Source: Maritimibacter sp. REDSEA-S28_B5 (GTDB lineage Bacteria > Pseudomonadota > Alphaproteobacteria > Rhodobacterales > Rhodobacteraceae). From it: a DNA stretch of 57,211 nucleotides. Shown piece by piece: positions 1-7,155 of the stretch. The notes under the pieces were generated by a model. That model had not been told where the DNA came from. It saw only the letters and a program-made list of their open reading frames with translations, and did not search any database. How positions within the stretch are numbered: position 1 is the first letter of the stretch; every line of letters begins with the position of its first letter. The DNA lies in assembly GCA_001626765.1 (NCBI GenBank), contig LUOO01000053.1, positions 1-57,211 of the forward strand, given 5' to 3'. The position numbers and the translations under genes are program-made.

Positions 1-345
1 CGACAGGCCGCCGTGGAAAACGCCCCCTCCGCCCAGGATCCCGCCGACGACGGCGAACCCGAGGTGATCGCCGCTGCCGCGCCCTCGAACATCCCGACCT
101 CCGCTTCGGTGGCCCGGTCCGCGACGATGAAGAACGCACTCAATCTCCGCCAGGTGAACGTGATCGGCATCTACGGTTCCAACTCGTCACGCCGGGCGCT
201 CGTCCGGATGTCCAACGGACGCTACGTGAAAGTGGCGGTGGGCGACCGGCTCGACGGCGGAAGGGTCACCTCGATCTCTGCGTCGCGCGTGATCTACCAG
301 AAGGGCAACCGGCAGTTCGCGTTGGACGTGCTGCCCCTCGGTTAA
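1..345 (+). CDS. C-terminal end of an unrecognised protein (5' end outside window)
   Basis: The reading frame is open from the first base, so the gene starts upstream; the GTG at 13 is only an internal codon. About 114 residues are visible. The first third is rich in Ala, Pro, Asp and Glu and looks like a disordered linker. The last 70 residues, from about LNLRQVNVIGIYG onward, form a compact beta-rich domain with the pattern RRALVRMSNGRYVKVAVGD followed by GGRVTSI. This resembles the small C-terminal domain of PilP/GspC-like secretion or pilus proteins, in which a ligand-free beta domain closes a long linker. That similarity is from pattern memory only, so the function stays open. Confidence 0.6.
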   Translation, partial: RQAAVENAPSAQDPADDGEPEVIAAAAPSNIPTSASVARSATMKNALNLRQVNVIGIYGSNSSRRALVRMSNGRYVKVAVGDRLDGGRVTSISASRVIYQKGNRQFALDVLPLG

Positions 346-428
346 TCGCCCTAGCCTGCACGAGCGTTAACGGGCGGGCAATCTTCCTCTGATACCGGCT
401 TAGGCAATTCATCCGTTGGGAGCCTGCC

Positions 429-1673
429 TTGAGCCTCGTCGAGAAACGCACCGCCTTTCGTCCGGCCAGCGGCGAAGCCCCCTTCGCCCCGGAAGAGGTC
501 TTCTTCTCCAGAACCGATGATCGTGGCGTCATTCAGTCGGGAAACTGGGTCTTTCATCGGGTCGCCGCCTATGACTGGCCTGACATGCTGGGGGCGCCCC
601 ACCGGATCATCCGCCATCCCGACATGCCACGTGCCGTTTTCTGGCTCCTGTGGGACACCATCAGATCGGGCCGCCCGGTCGGGGCCTATGTCAAGAACCG
701 GGCGCGCGACGGGCTGCACTACTGGGTCTTCGCCGTGGTCACACCTCATGGTGACGGATACCTCTCGGCCCGGATCAAACCGACTAGTCCGTTGCTCGCG
801 ACGATCGAGGCCGAATACGATGCGTTGAAAAACCGCGAAGAGTCCGAAGGAATGAGCCCGGAAGCATCGGCGCAGGCGCTCCTCTCCCGGCTTCAGGCCT
901 TGGGCTACCCCACCTATCTCGATTTTTCGGCACGCGCCCTCGCCACCGAACTTGTTGCGCGAGACGACCTCATCGCGGCGCCGCGCGATGAACGCGGTCA
1001 TGCGCTCGCCTCGACGCTCGAACATGCGGTCTCGCTCAAGACCGAGACCGAGGGATTGATCAACGACTTCCGCGCCATGCGCACGGTGCCTCACAACCTG
1101 CAGGTCATCGCCTCCCGGCTGGAACCAACAGGCGGGCCGATCTCGACCCTGTCCAAGAACTACGCGATCATGTCGCGCGACATGTTCGACTGGTTCGAGA
1201 CCAATGTGGTGGGCGAGAAAAGCAATTTCGCCCAGCTCAAGGAACGCATCCTGTCGTCGCTCTTCATCCACGGGATGCAACGCATTCTCGACGCCTGCGA
1301 CCGCCAGCTCACCGAAGAACGCAGGCAACTCGGCAACGTGGACATCGAGGGCGAGCGCCAGATCCTGCACGACATCGTGGCGACCTATGCCGCGCAGTCT
1401 GTCAAGGCGGTGAACGAGGTGCGCGAAGAAACCGTCCGCATCCTGACCGCCTGCACGATCATGGAACGCCACGTCCTCGCCCTATCCACGACCCGCGTGA
1501 TGTGCAAGATCGAAAGCTCGCGCCTGCCCACCTCCGGCGAAAGCCTCGTCGATATCATCGGGCAACTTGGCGTCTTTCAGGAACGCATCGGCGCAAGGCT
1601 CGATCAATTCGTCCTCATGGGGACGCAAATTCGCGACCTTCTCGGCCAGAATCCCCTCTCCCCCGAAACCTAG
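429..1673 (+). CDS. PAS-domain sensory protein, Aer-like N-terminus
   Basis: The protein has 414 residues and a TTG start preceded by GGGAG at a good distance. Residues about 20-125 look like the PAS domain of aerotaxis receptors: a DRGVIQSGN-like segment, then HRIIRHPDMPRAVF and a WVFAVVTPHGDGYLS strand, which is the Aer-type pattern that usually binds FAD or haem. The remaining 290 residues are predominantly helical with many Glu/Arg heptads. I see no transmembrane segment, HAMP domain or classical MCP hairpin tip. It is probably a soluble redox or oxygen sensor. The kef-type gene starts 48 bases downstream on the same strand and may be co-transcribed. Partner and output are unknown. Confidence 0.75.
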   Translation: MSLVEKRTAFRPASGEAPFAPEEVFFSRTDDRGVIQSGNWVFHRVAAYDWPDMLGAPHRIIRHPDMPRAVFWLLWDTIRSGRPVGAYVKNRARDGLHYWVFAVVTPHGDGYLSARIKPTSPLLATIEAEYDALKNREESEGMSPEASAQALLSRLQALGYPTYLDFSARALATELVARDDLIAAPRDERGHALASTLEHAVSLKTETEGLINDFRAMRTVPHNLQVIASRLEPTGGPISTLSKNYAIMSRDMFDWFETNVVGEKSNFAQLKERILSSLFIHGMQRILDACDRQLTEERRQLGNVDIEGERQILHDIVATYAAQSVKAVNEVREETVRILTACTIMERHVLALSTTRVMCKIESSRLPTSGESLVDIIGQLGVFQERIGARLDQFVLMGTQIRDLLGQNPLSPET

Positions 1674-1721
1674 GGTCTTGCCTGCGTTGCCTTTCCCCGC
1701 GCCGATTGCGATATCGAGTAC

Positions 1722-3575
1722 ATGGAAGGTTTTCTGCTCAACGCCACGATCTATCTCGGCGCCGCCGTCATCGCGGTCCCAATCGCTGCGCGGCTGGGGC
1801 TTGGCTCGGTGCTGGGCTACCTCGTGGCGGGGCTGCTCATCGGCCCGATCACGGGCATCGACGGGGGCGAGACCGAGGGGCTGATGCACTTCGCCGAGTT
1901 CGGCGTCGTGATGATGCTCTTTCTCATCGGGCTCGAGCTTGACCCAGGTGCGCTCTGGGACATGCGGCACCGGCTCATGGGCCTGGGCGGCGCGCAGGTC
2001 GTCCTGACCGCAGGCGTGCTCACCGGCGTGACGATGCTTCTGGGCGGCACGTGGCAGGTGTCACTCACCGTGGGTCTCATGCTGTCGCTGTCCTCCACCG
2101 CCATCGTCCTGCAAACCCTGTCCGAGAAGCGCCTGATGCAGACTGCCGGCGGGCGAAGTTCGTTCTCGGTCCTTCTGACGCAGGACATCGCGGTCATCCC
2201 GATGCTCGCCCTCCTGCCGCTTCTTGCCACCCATGCCGCCGCCCACGGGGGCGAGGATCACGGCTCCGTCTCGCTGGTCGAGGGCCTGCCGGGCTGGGGC
2301 GTGACGCTCATGACCCTTGGCGCGGTCGGCGCGATCATCCTCGCGGGTCGCTACCTCGCCCGGCCCCTGTTTCGCTTTATCAACTCCGCCCAGCTGCGCG
2401 AAATGTTCACGGCCGTCGCGCTCCTCATCGTCGTGGGCATCGCGACGCTCATGAACATGGTCGGCCTTTCCCCCGCTTTGGGTGCATTTCTCGCCGGCGT
2501 CATGCTCGCCAACTCCGAGTTTCGCCACGAGCTTGAAACCGACATCGAACCCTTCAAGGGCCTGCTTCTGGGCCTTTTCTTCATCACGGTCGGCGCAGGC
2601 ATGGATGTGAACGGGTTCCTCGCGGACCCGCTCCGGCTCATGTTCCTGGCCCTCGCCCTCATGGTGGCCAAGGCCGCCGTGCTCGCCCCGCTCGGGTTTC
2701 TCTCCGGGCTCAGGCGCCGCGACCTCTGGCTCTTTACGCTTGGCCTCGCGCAGGCCGGTGAGTTCGGCTTTCTGCTCACCACCTTCACGCTCACCCAGGG
2801 CGTCATCACCAATGCCATTGCGCAGGACCTTCTGACCGTCGTCGCCCTGTCGATGCTGCTCACACCGCTTTTCTTCATCGCCTACGACCAGATCGCCAAA
2901 CGCTTCGGCGACCACACCCATGACCACGAGGAGGACGAGATCGACGAACATTCCGGCGTGATCATCGTCGGCATCGGTCGTTTCGGTCAGATCGTGAACC
3001 GGCTCGTGCGCTCGACCGGGTTCCAGACCACGGTGCTCGACGCCGACCTGTCCACGATCCAGATGATGCGCAAGTTCGGGATCAAGGCCTACTTCGGCGA
3101 CCCGACCCGCCCGGACCTGCTCCAGACTGCCGGGATCGCCACCGCCAAGGTGTTGGTCGTCGCGGTGGACAGCCCCGAGGCCTGCACGCGCATCGTGGCT
3201 CATGCGCGGTCCGTGCGCCCCGACCTGCACATCATCGCGCGCGCCCGCGACCGGACCCATGTGTTCCAGCTCTACAAGGCAGGCGCGGACGACATCGTGC
3301 GCGAGATGTTCGACAGCTCGCTGCGCGCAGGTCGCTACGTGCTTGAAAACATTGGCCTCAGCGAGTTCGAGGCGCATGAGGCCGAGCGCATGTTCTTCAA
3401 CCACGACCGCCACATGATCCGCGAGCTTGCGAATTACTGGGACCCCAATGTGCCCGTCGAGGACAACGAGGCCTACCGCACCCGCGCCATCGAACTCGAC
3501 CGTGATATCGAAAGCGCCATGGTCTCGTCGCTCATGGAGCTGGACGAGACCCGCAAAAAGGACGACGCGGCCTGA
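1722..3575 (+). CDS. Kef-type monovalent cation/proton antiporter (CPA2) with RCK domain
   Basis: The protein has 617 residues, the usual KefB/KefC length. Residues 1 to about 390 form a polytopic inner-membrane domain of about 12-13 hydrophobic segments, including the conserved LSLSSTAIVLQ stretch near residue 125 and the ALGAFLAGVMLANSEF segment. After a His/Asp/Glu-rich linker, a Rossmann TrkA-N domain begins at about residue 412 with the nucleotide motif GIGRFGQ. The family exchanges K+ (or Na+) for H+ and is gated by nucleotide or glutathione adducts. No KefF/KefG ancillary protein lies nearby. The gene converges on cobT with only 18 bases between the stop codons. Confidence 0.9.
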   Translation: MEGFLLNATIYLGAAVIAVPIAARLGLGSVLGYLVAGLLIGPITGIDGGETEGLMHFAEFGVVMMLFLIGLELDPGALWDMRHRLMGLGGAQVVLTAGVLTGVTMLLGGTWQVSLTVGLMLSLSSTAIVLQTLSEKRLMQTAGGRSSFSVLLTQDIAVIPMLALLPLLATHAAAHGGEDHGSVSLVEGLPGWGVTLMTLGAVGAIILAGRYLARPLFRFINSAQLREMFTAVALLIVVGIATLMNMVGLSPALGAFLAGVMLANSEFRHELETDIEPFKGLLLGLFFITVGAGMDVNGFLADPLRLMFLALALMVAKAAVLAPLGFLSGLRRRDLWLFTLGLAQAGEFGFLLTTFTLTQGVITNAIAQDLLTVVALSMLLTPLFFIAYDQIAKRFGDHTHDHEEDEIDEHSGVIIVGIGRFGQIVNRLVRSTGFQTTVLDADLSTIQMMRKFGIKAYFGDPTRPDLLQTAGIATAKVLVVAVDSPEACTRIVAHARSVRPDLHIIARARDRTHVFQLYKAGADDIVREMFDSSLRAGRYVLENIGLSEFEAHEAERMFFNHDRHMIRELANYWDPNVPVEDNEAYRTRAIELDRDIESAMVSSLMELDETRKKDDAA

Positions 3576-3593
3576 GCCGCGCCGGTCCCGTGA

Positions 3594-4598
3594 TCAACCG
3601 TCCGACACGCCCGCCTCGGCAAAGGTCGCCATACCGGAATGTGTTGCGACCGCGCCCTTGAGCACGCCGATGGCCAGTGCGGCGCCGGACCCTTCGCCCA
3701 GGCGCATCCCGAGCGACAGGAGCGGCTCTTTCCCGAGCTTGCCCAGAAGCTCGCGGTGAGGTGCCTCGGCCGACACGTGACCCGCTACGCAATGGTCCAA
3801 TGCTCCCGGAGCCGCCTCGGCCAGCACTGCCGCAGCGGCGCAGCAGATATAGCCATCGAGGATCACCGGAATACGCAGGCTACGCGCCCGGGCAATCGCC
3901 CCCGCCATGCCTGCGACCTCGCGTCCGCCCAGACAACGGAGCACCTCGAGCGGCGTTTCCGTCGCATTCGCCGCGAGCCCCTCGCGCACCACCCGCGTCT
4001 TGTTCGCAAGGCCCGCGTCATCGACACCCGTGCCGCGTCCGACCCAATTCTCGGGCGATCCACCGAAGAGCGCATGGGCAATCGCGGCAGCCGATGTGGT
4101 GTTGCCGATCCCCATCTCGCCGGTCACCAGCAGGTCGGCCTCGGGATCGACCGAATCCCAGCCGGCATGAAGCGCCGCGACGACCTCGTCCTCGGTCATC
4201 GCCGGACCTTGCGTGAAATCCTCCGTCGGCTCGTCAAGGTCGATGGCGACCACGTCCATCGTCGCGCCAAAGGCACCGGCAAGCTGGTTGATCGCCGCGC
4301 CGCCCTGTTCGAAATTCGCCACCATCTGCACGGTGACCTCGGCCGGAAAGGCCGACACACCCTGCGCGCAGATACCGTGTTTGCCCGCGAAGATGAGCAC
4401 CTGCGGCCGCTCAAGCTGCGGGCGCGCATCGCCGCGCCAACCCGCATACCAGATCGCCAGATCCTCGAGCCGCCCCAGCGCCCCCGGCGGTTTGGTGAGC
4501 TGACCGTTGCGCTCCCGCGCCCCCGCCTCGGCCTCCCGGTCCATGTCCGGCAGGTCCGCCAGAAGGCTCTGGAACTCGCTGAGGGTGGTAAAGCGCAT
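3594..4598 (-). CDS. cobT: Nicotinate-nucleotide--dimethylbenzimidazole phosphoribosyltransferase CobT
   Basis: CobT transfers ribose phosphate from nicotinate mononucleotide to 5,6-dimethylbenzimidazole, giving alpha-ribazole phosphate for the lower loop of cobalamin. The 334-residue length matches the family. Diagnostic parts are the N-terminal [15 protein letters not shown] block, the [16 protein letters not shown] segment, the glycine-rich [13 protein letters not shown] loop and a C-terminal LGEGSGAA segment that carries the catalytic Glu of the family. AGGAGA lies 5-10 bases before the ATG. It diverges from cobS across 71 bases, so the two nucleotide-loop genes share a promoter region. 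I found no cobalamin riboswitch in that short space. Confidence 0.96.
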   Translation of the reverse strand: MRFTTLSEFQSLLADLPDMDREAEAGARERNGQLTKPPGALGRLEDLAIWYAGWRGDARPQLERPQVLIFAGKHGICAQGVSAFPAEVTVQMVANFEQGGAAINQLAGAFGATMDVVAIDLDEPTEDFTQGPAMTEDEVVAALHAGWDSVDPEADLLVTGEMGIGNTTSAAAIAHALFGGSPENWVGRGTGVDDAGLANKTRVVREGLAANATETPLEVLRCLGGREVAGMAGAIARARSLRIPVILDGYICCAAAAVLAEAAPGALDHCVAGHVSAEAPHRELLGKLGKEPLLSLGMRLGEGSGAALAIGVLKGAVATHSGMATFAEAGVSDG

Positions 4599-4669
4599 GG
4601 GTCTCTCCTGTTGAATGACTGCCGCGAAGGTCTTACCGAGATGAAGCGCACCTTAACAAGGCGAAACCC

Positions 4670-5437
4670 GTGACCCGGCTCAAACACGAAGCTCTGGCCC
4701 TGCCCGGCGACATCCTGACCGCTCTGGCGCTGCTCACGCGGCTGCCGGTCCACCGGATTTTCGCCGTGGATTTCACGAGAGGTGCGGGCGCATCCTGGGC
4801 CTATCCACTGGCGGGGCTGGCCCCTGCGCTGATCGCAGCCGGTGTTATCGCGCTGACCTCGCTCATGGGCCTTGCCGCCGGGGCTGCCGCCGCCTTCGGC
4901 CTCTTGACGCTGATCGTCACCACCGGCGCACTGCACGAGGACGGGCTTGCGGACTGCGCCGACGGGTTCTGGGGCGGGCATGACCGCGACCGGCGGCTCG
5001 AGATCATGAAGGACAGCCGCATGGGCAGCTATGGCACCATCGCGCTCGTGATGTCGTTGCTGATCCGCTGGTACCTGATGACCGGGATCGTGGCGCAGGG
5101 CGGCTGGCTCGGCCCTCTTCTCGCCGTCGCGACGCTGTCGCGCGCGACCATGCCGCTCCTCATGGCCGCACTTCCCAATGCGCGCGGCTCGGGGCTGTCC
5201 GCCTCGGTGGGCGTGCCGGAGCGTGCCACGGTGGCGCTCGGCCTCCTGCTCGCCGTTCTTGGGGCCTTTGCCCTGACCGGCGCCGATGCGCTGGCGCCGA
5301 TTCTCTGGACCGCCGTCGGGGTCACAACGGTCGCCGCGATCGCACGCACGAAGATCGGCGGCCAGACCGGCGACGTTCTAGGGGCGACGCAGCAAGTGGC
5401 AGAGATTGCCGCCCTCGCCGCCTTTTCCGCGCTCTGA
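4670..5437 (+). CDS. cobS: Adenosylcobinamide-GDP ribazoletransferase CobS
   Basis: CobS is the inner-membrane enzyme that joins adenosylcobinamide-GDP to alpha-ribazole and completes cobalamin. The 255-residue protein has the family core LHEDGLADCADGFWGG at about residues 86-101 and the following RRLEIMKDSRMGSYG, the acidic metal-binding segment. Several Ala/Leu-rich membrane helices surround it. A GTG start is used; no ATG precedes the conserved N-terminal LTALALLTRLPV. It pairs divergently with cobT and ends at the hairpin shared with carD. Confidence 0.95.
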   Translation: MTRLKHEALALPGDILTALALLTRLPVHRIFAVDFTRGAGASWAYPLAGLAPALIAAGVIALTSLMGLAAGAAAAFGLLTLIVTTGALHEDGLADCADGFWGGHDRDRRLEIMKDSRMGSYGTIALVMSLLIRWYLMTGIVAQGGWLGPLLAVATLSRATMPLLMAALPNARGSGLSASVGVPERATVALGLLLAVLGAFALTGADALAPILWTAVGVTTVAAIARTKIGGQTGDVLGATQQVAEIAALAAFSAL

Positions 5438-5456
5438 CACGCCCGCGACCCAAAGA

Positions 5457-5488
5457 AAACCGCCGCCCCGGGGATGGAGCGGCGGTTT
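5457..5488. terminator. Bidirectional hairpin terminator between cobS and carD
   Basis: There is a perfect 10-base inverted repeat, AAACCGCCGC and GCGGCGGTTT, around a 12-base loop. On the minus strand it is followed by a TTTTCTTT tract, a good Rho-independent end for carD; on the plus strand the tail is weaker (TTTG). It lies between the two convergent stop codons. Confidence 0.8.
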
Positions 5489-5542
5489 GTGCACCTTGCC
5501 TGTTATTACGCCCCCAGCTTCAATGCCGCGGGCGGCTCACGC

Positions 5543-6052
5543 TCAGGCTGCGCGCGAAGTCAGGACATCGTCAACCTTCTGAGCCGCGGCGCGTTCATCA
5601 CCACCCGAGACGGCAGCCACTTCGCGGGTCAGACGCTCCAGCGCCGCCTCGTACAGCTGACGCTCGGAATAGGACTGCTCGCGCTGATCGTCGGACCGGT
5701 GCAGGTCGCGCACGACCTCGGCGATCGAGATCAGGTCACCCGAGTTGATCTTTTGCTCGTATTCCTGCGCACGACGCGACCACATCGCGCGTTTGACGCG
5801 CGCCTTGCCCTTGAGCGTATCCATCGCCTTGGACACCACGTCCGGCGACGACAGGCTGCGCATCCCGACCTCGGTTGCCTTGTCCGTTGGGACGCGAAGG
5901 GTCATCTTGTCCTTCTCGAAGGAGATGACGAAAAGCTCCAGCTTCAGCCCGGCGATTTCCTGCTCCTCGATGGAAATGATCTGGCCCACGCCATGCGCAG
6001 GGTATACCACGTATTCATTCGGGCGGAATTCGAGCGTCTTGGCTTTGCTCAT
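5543..6052 (-). CDS. CarD family RNA polymerase-binding transcription factor
   Basis: CarD-type proteins bind the RNA polymerase beta subunit and stabilise open promoter complexes, often at rRNA and housekeeping promoters. The protein has 169 residues, typical for alphaproteobacteria. Residues 8-70 are the Tudor-like RNAP-interaction domain (FRPNEYVVYPAHGVGQI, then LELFVISFEKDKMTLRVP). The C-terminal half is helical with the basic/aromatic segment RVKRAMWSRRAQEYE that contacts upstream promoter DNA in the family. The sequence is complete. It is transcribed in the same direction as fdxA upstream but separated from it by about 330 bases, so it probably has its own promoter. Confidence 0.93.
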   Translation of the reverse strand: MSKAKTLEFRPNEYVVYPAHGVGQIISIEEQEIAGLKLELFVISFEKDKMTLRVPTDKATEVGMRSLSSPDVVSKAMDTLKGKARVKRAMWSRRAQEYEQKINSGDLISIAEVVRDLHRSDDQREQSYSERQLYEAALERLTREVAAVSGGDERAAAQKVDDVLTSRAA

Positions 6053-6382
6053 TTGGCGTTCTTCCTTTCAGGGCCTCGGCTTGGAACCGACGATGCGTCG
6101 CATCCGGGGGGCATTCAGGGACGAAGAAAACGCAGCCCGATTGGGACAATTCCCAAACGACACCACGCTCATGTCCGACAAAATGCTCGCGCTAAATCAT
6201 TCCCCGGAGCGCAAGTCAGGCCTCTTGTTTCACAGCGAAGTTCAATATAGCGCAGAATCAGGCAAATTTAAAGGTCTGCCTGCACAACGGCGTAAAATCC
6301 CGGCAAACACGCCGGTTTCTGCCGAACCTGCCCGTCGCCGACCTGTCAACGGTGGCGCCGAGGCATCGCCCGGCCCTTTGCC
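6053..6382. other. Gene-free leader region upstream of carD
   Basis: These 330 bases hold no credible coding frame on either strand. The stretch near 6190-6290 is richer in A and T than the surroundings, with AAATCATTCC and ATATAGCG segments, and probably carries the carD promoter. I could not fix a convincing -35/-10 pair or a named regulatory element. The part next to fdxA is GC-rich again and may hold its transcript end. Confidence 0.5.
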
Positions 6383-6715
6383 TCAGCCGCCGGGAGCTTC
6401 GGAGAAGTATTTCTCGAGCTTGCCCTCTTCACCGTTGCGCGCTTCCGCGTCGGGCAGAGGATCTTTCTTCTCGATGATGACCGGCCAGATTTCCGCGTAT
6501 TTGCGGTTGAACTCGACCCATTTCTCCGCGTCCGGCTCGGTGTCCGGGCGGATCGCGTCGGCAGGGCATTCGGGTTCACACACGCCGCAGTCGATGCATT
6601 CGTCCGGGTGGATCACCAGCGTGTTCTCACCTTCGTAGAAACAGTCCACGGGGCAGACTTCCACACAGTCGGTGTATTTGCAGGCGATACATTTGTCGTT
6701 GACGATATAGGTCAT
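6383..6715 (-). CDS. fdxA: Seven-iron ferredoxin FdxA
   Basis: This is a soluble 110-residue electron carrier with one [3Fe-4S] and one [4Fe-4S] cluster. The N-terminal half has the two cysteine motifs in the form typical of Fdx[18 protein letters not shown] at residues 9-25, then [12 protein letters not shown]. The C-terminal extension [16 protein letters not shown] is also characteristic of the Azotobacter-type ferredoxin I family. It lies downstream of the S4-domain gene on the same strand with about 56 bases between, so joint transcription with that gene and the helicase is plausible. Confidence 0.95.
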   Translation of the reverse strand: MTYIVNDKCIACKYTDCVEVCPVDCFYEGENTLVIHPDECIDCGVCEPECPADAIRPDTEPDAEKWVEFNRKYAEIWPVIIEKKDPLPDAEARNGEEGKLEKYFSEAPGG

Positions 6716-6771
6716 CGGCCACCCCGAAACTCAGTCGAAATTCTCGCGTCTGCGTATCGCCCCCGGCGGAA

Positions 6772-7149
6772 TCATTCAAGCCGGGTCGGATCATAAAGAC
6801 GCGCGTTGCGGCGATCCTTCGCAGAGGGGCGCCCCTTTCCCTCAAAGCCGGGCGCTTTCGGAACATCTGCCTTTTCCGGCGACATGTCGGCATAGAGCGC
6901 CTGCGCTTCCGGGGCCGGACCCCGACGTTCGGACAGGCCGAGCACCCGGACCACCCGGATACGCGATCCCTGCGGAAAGGTCAGCACATCGCCCGCGCCG
7001 ACGCTGGTGGAGGGCTTGTCCACCTTGCTCGCGTTGACCCGCAGATGCCCGCCCGAAATGAGCTTGGTTGCCAATCCCCGAGTCTTGAAGAACCGCGCGT
7101 GCCAGAGCCACTTGTCGGCCCGCATCGTCGCGCGCGGTTCATGCGTCAT
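6772..7149 (-). CDS. S4-domain RNA-binding protein (HslR-like)
   Basis: The protein has 125 residues. Residues 10-60 match the S4 fold: RADKWLWHARFFKTRGLATKL, then GGHLRVNASKVDKPSTSVGAGD. This is the layout of HslR/YrfH proteins, which bind the 50S subunit carrying stalled peptidyl-tRNA. The C-terminal tail is polar and basic. The gene starts 6 bases after the stop of the SUV3-like helicase gene, so it is very likely co-translated with an RNA helicase, which supports a role in RNA or ribosome turnover. Confidence 0.9.
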   Translation of the reverse strand: MTHEPRATMRADKWLWHARFFKTRGLATKLISGGHLRVNASKVDKPSTSVGAGDVLTFPQGSRIRVVRVLGLSERRGPAPEAQALYADMSPEKADVPKAPGFEGKGRPSAKDRRNARLYDPTRLE

Positions 7150-7155
7150 CGGGCG

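Noticed and set aside
2061-3413. Long open frame antisense to the Kef-type gene
   Set aside because: It arises from GC-rich codon positions; it has no recognisable domain, while the plus strand encodes a complete antiporter.
4599-4669. Cobalamin riboswitch between cobT and cobS
   Set aside because: The space is only 71 bases and no conserved B12-box is present.
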